49,491 bases of DNA from Chloroflexota bacterium (GTDB taxonomy: Bacteria; Chloroflexota; Limnocylindria; Limnocylindrales; CSP1-4), in NCBI GenBank assembly GCA_017853275.1, contig JAFMJV010000020.1, forward strand, positions 1-49,491, read 5' to 3'. Below the pieces are notes generated by a model. That model worked only from the letters and a program-made list of their open reading frames with translations. It did not search any database and was not told the origin of the DNA. Position numbers and translations under genes: made by a program. Positions 37,128-44,798 of this stretch are shown piece by piece; position 1 is the stretch's first letter; each line of letters starts with the position of its first letter.

Positions 37128-38698
37128 CGTGGGTCCTCCGGCTTCTCGCAGACGGGGAAGAGCGCGAGATCCTCCGTGGCCACGATCGGCGGTGCCAGCC
37201 ACGCCGGGCGCTCCCCGCCGTCGAGGAGCGGGGCGAGCGCGTGGACGAGGTGGCGCCGCTCCACCGCGAGCCAGCCGATCCCGTAGCGCCGCGCGGCCTC
37301 CTCGATGACCGGGAGCGGGTCGTCCGGGGTGACGACCCCGGTCCGGCCGGCGTGGTAGCGGTAGGCGCCGGCATCGGGGGACATCAGGCGCGCATCGTCC
37401 GGGAGCGCACGGAGCGCCGCGACGATCGCCTCCCGGCTCTCCGCCTCCGCGCGCCAGCGGCCGATCGTCCCTGCCGCGCCCGCGGCCGAGACGGCGAGGA
37501 AGATGAGCGTGGCGGAGAGGGTGATGACGGACGCGGCGCGCGGGACGTGCCAGGTCGGACGCCGCCGCCCGATCGCGGCGACCAGCTCGCCGATCCCGAT
37601 GATCGCGAGGACCATCCCGTGCGGGACGACCGCGCCGACGGAATGAAGGAAGGTCCCGTACGGCACGTGGACGGCGAAGAGCAGACCGCTCGCGAGGAGG
37701 AGGACGACGAGGTAGACGAGCCAGGGCAGGAAGCGGAGGTCGCGCCGGCGGGCGGCGATCCCGATCGTCACGAAGGGGGCGAGGACGACGAGGAAGGGTC
37801 CGCCGATGAGGAGGGCGCCCGCCGCGAGGAAGCCGCCGACGCGGCTCGCCACGAGCGCGTCCAGGCCCTGGGTGAGGAAGGTCGCCACGCTCGTCTCGCC
37901 GGAGACCGCGTAGAGCTGGGCGTAGTCCGTGATCCACAGGATCCGCCCGTTCGCGGCGGAGGGGGCGAGCGAGCCGAAGACGACGAGCTGGCGAGCCAGC
38001 CAGGGCGCGACGATGAGGAGGCAGAGCACGGCCCCCGCGATCACCGTGGGCAGGCCGACCGACCGTGCGCCGAGCCACCCGCGCGCCCCGGCGAGCGCCG
38101 CCACGGCGAAGGGGAGGGCGAGGAGGACGCCGTCGTTGCGGGAGAGGTAGGCGAGCCCCACGCAGGCGGCCCCGGCGAGGAAGGCGCGCCGGTCCCCGTG
38201 CATCGCCCGGCCGCACGCCCAGAGCGAAAGCGCGCCGAGGAGCATGTACGGGGCGAAGTTGTCCGGCTGCCCGAGATAGGCGGTGAGGACCCCCGGGGCG
38301 ATGACGAGGAGACCCGCGGCGATCGCCCCCGGCTTGCCCAGCCCGGCATCCCGGGCGATCCACCAGGTCACCGGGGCGACCGCCGCCCCGAGGAGCCAGA
38401 AGGGGAGTCCGTGGGCGACCGGACCGGGCCCGAGGAGCCACAGGAAGGGGAGCTGGACGACGACCGCGAGGGGCATCCAGTGGGCGTTCGCCGGGATCGG
38501 CAGGGTCGCCACCTCCGGGATGCGTCCACCCACGTCCACGAAGCTCCAGATGTAGTCCACGGAGAACCCGCCGCCCTCCGCCAGCGTCCGCGCCACGTTC
38601 GCGTAGTAGTACGCGTCCGGGTAGGCCGGATCCGGGAAGGCGACGCCGAGCGCGCTGCGCACCGCGAGCGCCACGAGGAAGAGGAGGGCGGGCGCCAT
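37115..38698 (-). CDS. GT39/ArnT-like polytopic glycosyltransferase (first copy)
   Basis: A 527-residue protein from the ATG at 38698, with about eleven membrane helices. The first outside loop carries FPDPAYPDAYYYANVARTLAEG, where D-A-Y-Y-Y resembles the acidic site of PMT/ArnT-type enzymes. GQPDNFAPYMLLGAL and LSRNDGVLLALPFA are further family-like blocks. The soluble C-terminus (about 425-527) contains PDAGAYRYHAGRTGVVTPDDPLP. It is coupled to the second copy by a 13-nt overlap. Substrate unknown. Confidence 0.78.
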   Translation of the reverse strand: MAPALLFLVALAVRSALGVAFPDPAYPDAYYYANVARTLAEGGGFSVDYIWSFVDVGGRIPEVATLPIPANAHWMPLAVVVQLPFLWLLGPGPVAHGLPFWLLGAAVAPVTWWIARDAGLGKPGAIAAGLLVIAPGVLTAYLGQPDNFAPYMLLGALSLWACGRAMHGDRRAFLAGAACVGLAYLSRNDGVLLALPFAVAALAGARGWLGARSVGLPTVIAGAVLCLLIVAPWLARQLVVFGSLAPSAANGRILWITDYAQLYAVSGETSVATFLTQGLDALVASRVGGFLAAGALLIGGPFLVVLAPFVTIGIAARRRDLRFLPWLVYLVVLLLASGLLFAVHVPYGTFLHSVGAVVPHGMVLAIIGIGELVAAIGRRRPTWHVPRAASVITLSATLIFLAVSAAGAAGTIGRWRAEAESREAIVAALRALPDDARLMSPDAGAYRYHAGRTGVVTPDDPLPVIEEAARRYGIGWLAVERRHLVHALAPLLDGGERPAWLAPPIVATEDLALFPVCEKPEDPRCVP

Positions 38699-38706
38699 GG
38701 ACCTCG

Positions 38707-38712
38707 AGGATA
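38707..38712 (-). promoter_or_regulatory. Leaderless -10 element TATCCT for the GT39 pair
   Basis: On the minus strand, TATCCT lies 8 nt before the ATG at 38698. It is the same hexamer and spacing as before the PIG-L gene. Confidence 0.55.
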
Positions 38713-38778
38713 GCGGTCTCGCCGCTCCCACCGCCCATCGCCCGCACGCCGGGCATCGCCGGGCTCGCTCCCGGGCCC

Positions 38779-38784
38779 TACCAT
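38779..38784 (+). promoter_or_regulatory. Leaderless -10 element TACCAT for the GT2 gene
   Basis: TACCAT lies 6 nt before the ATG at 38791, as in the nfo promoter. The 92-nt gap between the divergent GT39 and GT2 genes holds both promoters. Confidence 0.5.
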
Positions 38785-38790
38785 GAGCGG

Positions 38791-39600
38791 ATGACGGAGC
38801 GTCCGAGCGTCACGATCGTCCTGCCCGCCTGGAATGAGGCGGCGCGGATCGGCCCGTCGCTGGACGAGCTCTTCGGCTGGCTGGGGCGGGACGGGCCACC
38901 CCGGGCCGGCGGCCGCTCCGCCCGCGATCTCGGCCCCTGGGACGTGCTCGTGGTGGACGACGGGAGCGACGACACGACGGCCGCGATCGTGGAGGCCCGG
39001 CCGGAGGCCGCTCCCGGACCGGACGGTGCGCCGCCGCGCCTGCGCGTCCTGCGCCGCCCGCACGAGGGGAAGGGAGCCGCCGTCCGCGCCGGGATCCTCG
39101 CGGGGACCGGCGATCTCGTCCTTTTCATGGACGCGGATATGGCGACGCCGCCGGACCAGATCCCCTTCCTCGTGGATGCGCTCGCCGACCACGAGGTGGC
39201 CGTGGGGAGCCGGGTCCAGCCGGACGGGTCGGATCGCCGCGCCAGCCAGCCGCTCTACCGCCGGATCCTCGGCAAGGCGTACCGCGCGCTCGCGGGGGCC
39301 TGGGTGACCGGCCCCATCCCGGACACCCAGTGCGGCTTCAAGGGGTTCCGGCGCGAGGCCGGGCACGATCTCTTCCGGCGCCAGCGGGTCCTGAGCATCG
39401 TCTTCGATGCGGAGATCATCCATCTCGCGCGCCGGCGGGGCTATCGCATCGCGATCGTCCCCGTGGAGTGGACGGACAAGCGCGGGTCGCGGATGCGGGT
39501 CCGCGTCCGTCTCGGCATCCGCGTCGTCCTCGACCTGGCCCGGATCCCGCTCCTCCATCGGGGGGTGGGCCGGGCGACGGAGAGCTCCGTCCCCCGCTGA
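38791..39600 (+). CDS. GT2 dolichyl/polyprenyl-phosphate sugar synthase-like glycosyltransferase
   Basis: A 269-residue soluble GT-A enzyme. It has VTIVLPAWNEAARI at the N-terminus, VVDDGSDDTT (about 51-60), metal motif DAD in LFMDADMATP (about 113), and CGFKGFRREAGHDLF near 180. This is the DPM1/Alg5-like pattern, which makes polyprenyl-phosphate sugars. These are exactly the donors that GT39 and GT87 proteins use, so it may feed the divergent GT39 pair. Confidence 0.88.
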   Translation: MTERPSVTIVLPAWNEAARIGPSLDELFGWLGRDGPPRAGGRSARDLGPWDVLVVDDGSDDTTAAIVEARPEAAPGPDGAPPRLRVLRRPHEGKGAAVRAGILAGTGDLVLFMDADMATPPDQIPFLVDALADHEVAVGSRVQPDGSDRRASQPLYRRILGKAYRALAGAWVTGPIPDTQCGFKGFRREAGHDLFRRQRVLSIVFDAEIIHLARRRGYRIAIVPVEWTDKRGSRMRVRVRLGIRVVLDLARIPLLHRGVGRATESSVPR

Positions 39601-39636
39601 ACCCCCTCGGAGGTTCCCAGCCGGACGTGCGGGGCG

Positions 39637-39642
39637 TACACT
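39637..39642 (+). promoter_or_regulatory. -10 element TACACT for the FemAB-like/GT4 operon
   Basis: TACACT lies 11 nt before the ATG at 39654. A start site 7 nt downstream would leave a leader of only a few bases. Confidence 0.5.
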
Positions 39643-39653
39643 CCGCCCACCGC

Positions 39654-40847
39654 ATGCCGACGCTTCCCGCGACCCCGGTCGCCGACCCCGGATCCCCGGC
39701 CCTCGTCGCCATCCCGGTCCGATTCGCGGCGGTCCCCCGAGCCGCGTGGGACCGGCTCTTCCTCGCGTCCCCGGCCGCCACCCCCTTCTCCGCCTGGACC
39801 TTCCACCGCGCCTGGTGGGATGCCTATGGCGAGACCGCGCACGATGAGGTCCTCGTCTGCGTCCCCGCCGACCGCGCCACGGCGCCGCTCGCGGACCCGG
39901 ACGCGATCGCCGGGATCGTCCCCCTCATGCACCGTCACGTGGCGGAGCCGCAGGATGCCGCCACCGCGACCGCCCTCCGCCGCCGCCACGCCGCCGGCTC
40001 GGACCTCCGCCCGGAGGCGAAGGCGATCTTCATGGGCGCGAGCTATCACGCGGACTACGCGACGATCCTCGCCGCTCCCGCCGACCTCCCTGCTGTGGCG
40101 GCTGCGCTCGTCGCGGTCCTCGCCGGACCGCCGGACCCGGATCATGGCGGGGCGGCCTGGGACGTGGTCGACCTCCGGCGCTGGAAGACGGGGGATCCGG
40201 CCGCGGACGTCGTGGAGGCCGCCTTCCGTGCCGCCGCGCCGATCCACGGATGGGAGGTCCGCCGGGAGCAGGAGGATGTCTGCCCGGTGGCCACGCTCCC
40301 GGCCGGGGGCGGCTGGGATGACTACCTCGCCACGCTCGGCAAGCACGCCCGCCACGAGATCCGGCGCAAGATCCGGCGCGCGGAGGCAGCGGGCCCGGTC
40401 GGGTTCACGCTTGCCCCCCTGGACGCCGCGAGCGTGGAGCGCTTCATCGATCTCCACCAGGCGCGCTGGGGTGCGGATGGTCTCTTCCCCGAGACCGAGG
40501 GTGGCGCCCGGAGCCGGCGCTTCCTCCACCGCCTCACCGAGCTCGAGGCCGCCGAGGGCGAGGCGGCCCGCTTCCAGCTCGGGCTCGTCCACGTGGGCGA
40601 GCAGCTGATCTTCGCCAGCGCCGGCTTCTCGGACGGGGAGACCTGCTACTTCTACAACGCCGGGATGGACCCGGCCGCGCGCGATCTCTCGCCCGGGGTG
40701 ACGGGCGCCGCGGCCTACCTGCGGGACCGGATGGCGGCGGGCTGCACGCGCTTCGACTTCCTCCGCGGCGACGAGCCCTACAAGTACGAGTGGGGGGCGG
40801 TGGACGAGCCCGTCGACCGGATCCTCATCCTCCGGGCGGACGCGTGA
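39654..40847 (+). CDS. GNAT-fold acyltransferase (BioF2/CelD-like, FemAB-related)
   Basis: A 397-residue protein. Its C-terminal half (about 205-390) has the Acetyltransf_6 signatures GKHARHEIRRKIRRAE, the central helix with DLHQARWG, and the ending FDFLRGDEPYKYEWG, which is diagnostic. Such proteins act in surface polysaccharide or lipid modification and are often next to glycosyltransferases. The ATG at 39654 is chosen because of the -10 just upstream; the longer frame to 39330 is inside the GT2 gene. Its stop overlaps the next start (GTGA). Confidence 0.85.
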   Translation: MPTLPATPVADPGSPALVAIPVRFAAVPRAAWDRLFLASPAATPFSAWTFHRAWWDAYGETAHDEVLVCVPADRATAPLADPDAIAGIVPLMHRHVAEPQDAATATALRRRHAAGSDLRPEAKAIFMGASYHADYATILAAPADLPAVAAALVAVLAGPPDPDHGGAAWDVVDLRRWKTGDPAADVVEAAFRAAAPIHGWEVRREQEDVCPVATLPAGGGWDDYLATLGKHARHEIRRKIRRAEAAGPVGFTLAPLDAASVERFIDLHQARWGADGLFPETEGGARSRRFLHRLTELEAAEGEAARFQLGLVHVGEQLIFASAGFSDGETCYFYNAGMDPAARDLSPGVTGAAAYLRDRMAAGCTRFDFLRGDEPYKYEWGAVDEPVDRILILRADA

Positions 40848-42124
40848 GCGGGCTCGCGACCCTCCGTTGCGGCCGGATCCCGGCGCGGCCGCCGCTCCCG
40901 CCCGAGGAGCGGATCCGCGTCCTCCAGCTCGCGGCATCGGGGACGAACGGCGGTGCCCAGGAGCACGTCTACTCCCTCCTCGCCCAGGTGGACCGCGCGC
41001 GCTACGACGTCACCGTCCTCACCCTCACGGACGGGAGCGCCGTGCGCCGCTGGCGCTCCCTCGGCTTCGCGGTGGAGGTGATCGAGGAGCCGGATGACGG
41101 GATCGCCGCGCAGCTCGTCGCGGAGCGGGTCGTCGCCCTGCGGAGCGAGGTGATCCACGGCCACATGTACCGGGCGGAGGTCGTGGGGACGCTCGCCGCG
41201 GACCTCGTGCAGGAGCGGGGCCTCGCGCGGCCGTGGACGGTGAACACGGTCCATTCCTCGCGCGTGCGGAGCCGCGAGGATCGCGCCCTCATCGCCGGGA
41301 TGACCGCGCGCATCGACCGCCTCATCGCCGTGAGCCGGAGCATCGAGGAGAAGATCCGGGACGAGCAGCGGACGGGGAGCACCGTCGTCCTCATCTACAA
41401 CGGGGTCGACCTCACGCGCTATGACCACCAGGAGGCCTGCTGCACGCTCCCCGAGGAGTACGGCTTCCCGGCCGGCTCGCCGATGGTCGGGGTCGTGGGC
41501 CGCCTCGAGACCGAGAAAGGGCACCCCACCCTCCTCGAGGCGTGGCCCGCCGTCCTCCGCGCCGTCCCGGATGCGCGTCTCCTCATCGTGGGCGAGGGGT
41601 CACGCCGCGCCGCGCTGGAGGAGCAGGCGGCCGCGCTCGGGCTCCTCGGCGAGGGGGGTGGATCGGGGAGCGCCTCGCAGAACGTCGCGCGGCCCGGCGC
41701 ATCGGTCGTCTTCACCGGCCGGCGGGAGGATGTCCCGGCGGTGACGGCGGCCCTGGATGTCGCCGTCCTTCCCTCCTACCGCGAGGCGCAGGGGCTCGCG
41801 GTCCTGGAGGCGATGGCGCTCGCGCGGCCGGTCGTGGCGAGCCAGGTCGGGGGGATCCCGGAGATGATCGATGACGGGGTGACCGGGCTTCTCGTCCCGC
41901 CCGGGGAGGCGGAGCCGCTCGCTGCCGCGATCGTCCGGCTCCTCACGGACCACCCGCTCGCGGACACGCTCGCCCGCGCAGCACGGGACGTGGCGCATGA
42001 CCGGTTCTGCGTGCAGAAGATGGCCGCCGAGATCATGGATCTCTACGAGGAGGGTGCGCGGGAGGCCGCGCTCCGGGCGGGGCTCCCCGCCCGGCCGGTT
42101 CAGCCCCGGACCACGCTCCAGTAG
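40844..42124 (+). CDS. GT4-family glycosyltransferase
   Basis: A 426-residue GT-B enzyme from the GTG at 40844 (GTGA overlap). The N-terminal domain holds the GTNGGAQEHVYSLL glycine loop (about 32-45) and VNTVHSSRVRSRED. The C-terminal donor domain begins at GVVGRLETEKGH and contains PSYREAQGLAVLEAMALARPVV, the E-x7-E element. A low-complexity insertion GEGGGSGSASQNVARP lies before the VVFTGRREDV strand and probably forms a surface loop. Donor and acceptor sugars are unknown. The last 25 bases overlap the convergent PIG-L gene. Confidence 0.9.
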   Translation: MSGLATLRCGRIPARPPLPPEERIRVLQLAASGTNGGAQEHVYSLLAQVDRARYDVTVLTLTDGSAVRRWRSLGFAVEVIEEPDDGIAAQLVAERVVALRSEVIHGHMYRAEVVGTLAADLVQERGLARPWTVNTVHSSRVRSREDRALIAGMTARIDRLIAVSRSIEEKIRDEQRTGSTVVLIYNGVDLTRYDHQEACCTLPEEYGFPAGSPMVGVVGRLETEKGHPTLLEAWPAVLRAVPDARLLIVGEGSRRAALEEQAAALGLLGEGGGSGSASQNVARPGASVVFTGRREDVPAVTAALDVAVLPSYREAQGLAVLEAMALARPVVASQVGGIPEMIDDGVTGLLVPPGEAEPLAAAIVRLLTDHPLADTLARAARDVAHDRFCVQKMAAEIMDLYEEGAREAALRAGLPARPVQPRTTLQ

Positions 42125-43173
42125 CGCTCGGCGGCACCGGTGCCCACGGCGCCGGCGGCCGCCACCCGCGCCGCGTAGCCGGCGAGGTCGTCCAGCATCC
42201 CCTGGTCACCCTCGAAGAGCCGCACGATCTGCGAGCCGTAGACGCGGATCCCCGCCGCCTTGCGGTCCATCTGTTCCGCGATCTCCGCGTAGCGTGCCTC
42301 CAGCCGGAGGCCCTCCGGCAGGCCGATGACCTCCGAGGGAAGGTCCCCGAGGCCGGTGAAGTCGTTCCACCAGGCGTAGGGGAAGTCCTCGTAGAAGCTG
42401 ACCCGGCCGGCGAGATCGGGCCCGGGCATCACCCAGCGCCGGCCCTCGCCGAGGAGGGCGATCCCCACCTCGCGGCAGAGCTGGTGGTCCACGTGGCCAC
42501 CCACGCCGAGCGGGAAGTAGACCATCTGCGGCTCGAGGCGGAGGATCTCGCGGCGGAGGATCTCCACCGGCGCGTGGTCGTCATCGCGGGCGCCGCCGAG
42601 GAGCTCTCCGTCACCCTCGTAGCCGCGGTAGACCGCGTCCGGCAGGTCGAGGTCGATGACGCTGCACTCCATGAACCACGCGTAACGCTCGTCCTCGGCC
42701 TTGCGGATCGCCGTGGCGTCCGCCGCACCGAAGTCCGTGGTGGCGAGGGTCCCCTGGCCGCCAACGCCATCGGCGATCGGCCGGGCGGGGGTCTCCTCGT
42801 TCGTGATGTTCGCGCTCCGCGTCCACGCCGCGCGCTGCCAGAACTGGCGCGCCTGGGTGTTCGCGCGCTCCTGGGTCACGGCGATCCGCTCGGCATCCGC
42901 GAGCCACGGGGCGTCCGGCCCGGCCGTCCGCACCACCGGGTAGTCCGGCTCCAGCGCGCTCCGGTCGAACGATTCGGTGTTCGGCCAGACGGCCTTGGAC
43001 CCGAAGCCGAGCGCGGCACGCTGGTACTCGGTCATCTCCGTGTCCGCGCCGGGGCCGCCGGAGAAGACCGTGATGATCGTGACGTTCTGGCCGAGCTCGC
43101 GGAGGCTGGCGATCAGCCCGCCACAGGAGAGGGCGGCATCGTCGGGGTGCGGGGAGATGAAGACGTGGGACAT
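42100..43173 (-). CDS. PIG-L/LmbE-family N-deacetylase
   Basis: A 357-residue zinc-dependent deacetylase of the MshB/LmbE type. The N-terminal zinc motif is SPHPDDAALSCGG (about 6-18) and the third ligand is in GGHVDHQLCREVG (about 245). It is longer than simple LmbE proteins because of an insertion at about 85-160. The ATG at 43173 is preferred, being 8 nt after a TATCCT -10. With the GT4 gene next door it could deacetylate a GlcNAc-type glycolipid or thiol precursor, which is inference. Confidence 0.88.
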   Translation of the reverse strand: MSHVFISPHPDDAALSCGGLIASLRELGQNVTIITVFSGGPGADTEMTEYQRAALGFGSKAVWPNTESFDRSALEPDYPVVRTAGPDAPWLADAERIAVTQERANTQARQFWQRAAWTRSANITNEETPARPIADGVGGQGTLATTDFGAADATAIRKAEDERYAWFMECSVIDLDLPDAVYRGYEGDGELLGGARDDDHAPVEILRREILRLEPQMVYFPLGVGGHVDHQLCREVGIALLGEGRRWVMPGPDLAGRVSFYEDFPYAWWNDFTGLGDLPSEVIGLPEGLRLEARYAEIAEQMDRKAAGIRVYGSQIVRLFEGDQGMLDDLAGYAARVAAAGAVGTGAAERYWSVVRG

Positions 43174-43181
43174 CGCGGGCG

Positions 43182-43187
43182 AGGATA
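43182..43187 (-). promoter_or_regulatory. Leaderless -10 element TATCCT for the PIG-L gene
   Basis: On the minus strand, TATCCT lies 8 nt before the ATG at 43173, in the 38-nt gap after pcm. Confidence 0.55.
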
Positions 43188-43211
43188 GCACCGGGCGCGG
43201 TCCGCCGGTGG

Positions 43212-43934
43212 TCAGCCCTCGCGGCCGGGATCGGTCCCGTGGCGGCCCACGAGCGGCACGAAGGTGCAGCCGCCGAGCGTCCGGGTCCGCAGCTCCCCGT
43301 CCTCCCGCCAGGCGACGGTGAGCTCCTGGTAGCCCGGCGGTCCCACGGGGAGGACGAGCCGCCCGCCGGGCGCGAGCTGCTCCACGAGCGGTGGGGGGAT
43401 CGCCGGTCCTGCGGCCGCCACCACGATCCCCGCGTACGGCGCATCCGGCGGGTAGCCCAGGCTCCCGTCACCCACGACGCTGCGGACGGAGAGGCCGAGC
43501 GACGCGAGCGTCCGGGCGGCGCGCTCGGCGAGCTCCGGGTCGCGCTCGATCGAGGTGACCCGCGCGCCGATCGCGGCGAGGACCGCGGCCTGGTATCCGG
43601 AGCCCGTCCCCACGTCCAGGACCGCCACCGGACGGCCGGGATGGCGCACCGCCCAGCCCGGGAGGTCGAGCACCTCGGTCATCCGGGCGACGATCCAGGG
43701 CTGCGAGATCGTCTGGCCATGGCCGATCGGGAGCGCGGTGTCGTCGTAGGCGTTCTCCTCCATCTCCGGAGGAAGGAAGCGCTCGCGGGGGAGCGCACCC
43801 ATGACGCGCAGGACCGCGGGGTCGCCGATGCCGCGCGCGGCGAGCTGCTCCTCCACCATCGCGGCACGCCGCAACGCTGCGAGGCCGGTTCCCTCATCGC
43901 CACCGTGCCGGGATCCCGGTCCGGCGGCGGTCAT
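43212..43934 (-). CDS. pcm: Protein-L-isoaspartate O-methyltransferase
   Basis: A 240-residue SAM-dependent repair enzyme for isoaspartyl residues. The N-terminus has ARGIGDPAVLRVMGALPRERF, and the signature GHGQTISQPWIVARM lies at about 71-85. SAM motif I is VLDVGTGSGYQAAVLA (about 104-119). It lies 16 nt after the Pro/Thr-repeat gene and has no clear ribosome-binding site. It ends 38 nt before the PIG-L start, which has its own promoter. Confidence 0.93.
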   Translation of the reverse strand: MTAAGPGSRHGGDEGTGLAALRRAAMVEEQLAARGIGDPAVLRVMGALPRERFLPPEMEENAYDDTALPIGHGQTISQPWIVARMTEVLDLPGWAVRHPGRPVAVLDVGTGSGYQAAVLAAIGARVTSIERDPELAERAARTLASLGLSVRSVVGDGSLGYPPDAPYAGIVVAAAGPAIPPPLVEQLAPGGRLVLPVGPPGYQELTVAWREDGELRTRTLGGCTFVPLVGRHGTDPGREG

Positions 43935-43950
43935 GGGAGACGCTGGGCGG

Positions 43951-44760
43951 TCAGCCGGCCGGCGACGCGGAGACCGCGGGAGCCGGGGTCGGGGCGACGG
44001 TCGGCACCGGGGTCGGCGCCTTCGTGGGCACCGGCGTGGGCGCCTTCGTCGGCACGGGCGTGGGGGCCGGTGTCGGCACCGGGGTCGGCGCGGGGGTGGG
44101 CGCCTTCGTGGGCACCGGGGTCGGGGCCACGGTCGGCATCGGGGTCGGCGTGGGCGCCGGGGTCGGCACGGGCGTCGGAGCCACGGTGGGCTCCACGGTG
44201 GGCTCCGGCGTCGGCTCGGGGGTCGGGGCCACGGTCGGCTCCGGGGTCGGCGCGACGGTCGGCTCCGCGGTCACGGTGATGCTGGGCTCGGGGCTCGGGC
44301 TCACGATCGGCGCGGCGCTCGGCTCCGGCCGCGGCGTCTTCCCGGGGGAGAGCAGCCCGCCGTTGCCGAAGAAGACGCCCCACAGGAGGCCGCCCGCGAA
44401 GACCGCGACGACGATGACGACCCAGATCCGCGATGAGTCGTCATCCACCCGGGGATGCTCCTCGTGAGCGCCCTCGGTGGGGAGCGGCGAGCGGATCGAG
44501 CTCGTGGCGCCCTTCTTCCGGCCGCTTGCCCGCGGCGCGTCCGCGGAGGCCGCAGCGCGGCTGCTCGCGACGGGCGCGGGTGCCGGCGTGGCCGGGACCT
44601 CCGGCTCGGGGGCGGCGGGCTCCTCGGCGGGGCTCGGCTCACCCTCGGCGGCGGCGCTCGTCTCGGACCCGGTGGCCGCGGCGTCCCCCTCGGACGCGGG
44701 CTCGCCGGTCTCCTGCCGGTCCTCCGCCGGCTCCTCGTTCTCCCTGGGCTCGGTCGTCAT
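43951..44760 (-). CDS. Membrane-anchored protein with Pro/Thr-rich extracellular repeats
   Basis: A 269-residue protein. The acidic Glu/Ala/Pro-rich cytosolic N-terminus covers about 1-110. One membrane helix lies at about 112-130 (RIWVVIVVAVFAGGLLWGVFF). The outside part is a linker followed by about 95 residues of repeats (PTPVPT, PTKAPT, PTVAPT units, 166-261). No folded outer domain follows, so the repeats themselves are the extracellular region. Such PT tracts usually act as wall-spanning stalks or O-glycosylation sites. AGGAG precedes the ATG. Confidence 0.75.
   Translation of the reverse strand: MTTEPRENEEPAEDRQETGEPASEGDAAATGSETSAAAEGEPSPAEEPAAPEPEVPATPAPAPVASSRAAASADAPRASGRKKGATSSIRSPLPTEGAHEEHPRVDDDSSRIWVVIVVAVFAGGLLWGVFFGNGGLLSPGKTPRPEPSAAPIVSPSPEPSITVTAEPTVAPTPEPTVAPTPEPTPEPTVEPTVAPTPVPTPAPTPTPMPTVAPTPVPTKAPTPAPTPVPTPAPTPVPTKAPTPVPTKAPTPVPTVAPTPAPAVSASPAG
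43978..44265. repeat. Tandem-like repeat DNA encoding the Pro/Thr tract
   Basis: About 288 bp of imperfect units of 12-24 nt, built from a GGGGTCGGCGCC-like core on the + strand and translating to PTxAPT/PTPVPT on the minus strand. The + strand frame here would give a Gly/Val repeat, but the minus frame has a start, a membrane helix and a ribosome-binding site. Copy number may vary between strains. Confidence 0.6.
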
Positions 44761-44792
44761 CGGGTCGGGCTCCTGCTGGCGATGCAGGACGG

Positions 44793-44798
44793 ATTATG
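44793..44798 (-). promoter_or_regulatory. -10 element CATAAT for the Pro/Thr-repeat gene
   Basis: Minus-strand CATAAT overlaps the stop codon of the upstream DUF5317-MFS gene. A start site near 44785 would give a short leader containing the AGGAG site before the ATG at 44760. Confidence 0.45.

Noticed and set aside
35490-38756. One open frame of 1088 residues on the minus strand
   Set aside because: Its N-terminal half is the wrong frame of the first GT39-like gene (Arg/Pro/Gly-rich, no hydrophobic pattern). Only the part from the ATG at 37127 is a real protein.
38783-38794. ATG AGC GGA TGA overlapping the GT2 start
   Set aside because: Its ATG lies inside the -10 hexamer, so it would not be transcribed.
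44024-44467. Plus-strand Gly/Val-repeat frame opposite the Pro/Thr repeats
   Set aside because: It mirrors the Pro/Thr codons. The minus-strand frame has a ribosome-binding site, a -10 element, a membrane helix and operon context.
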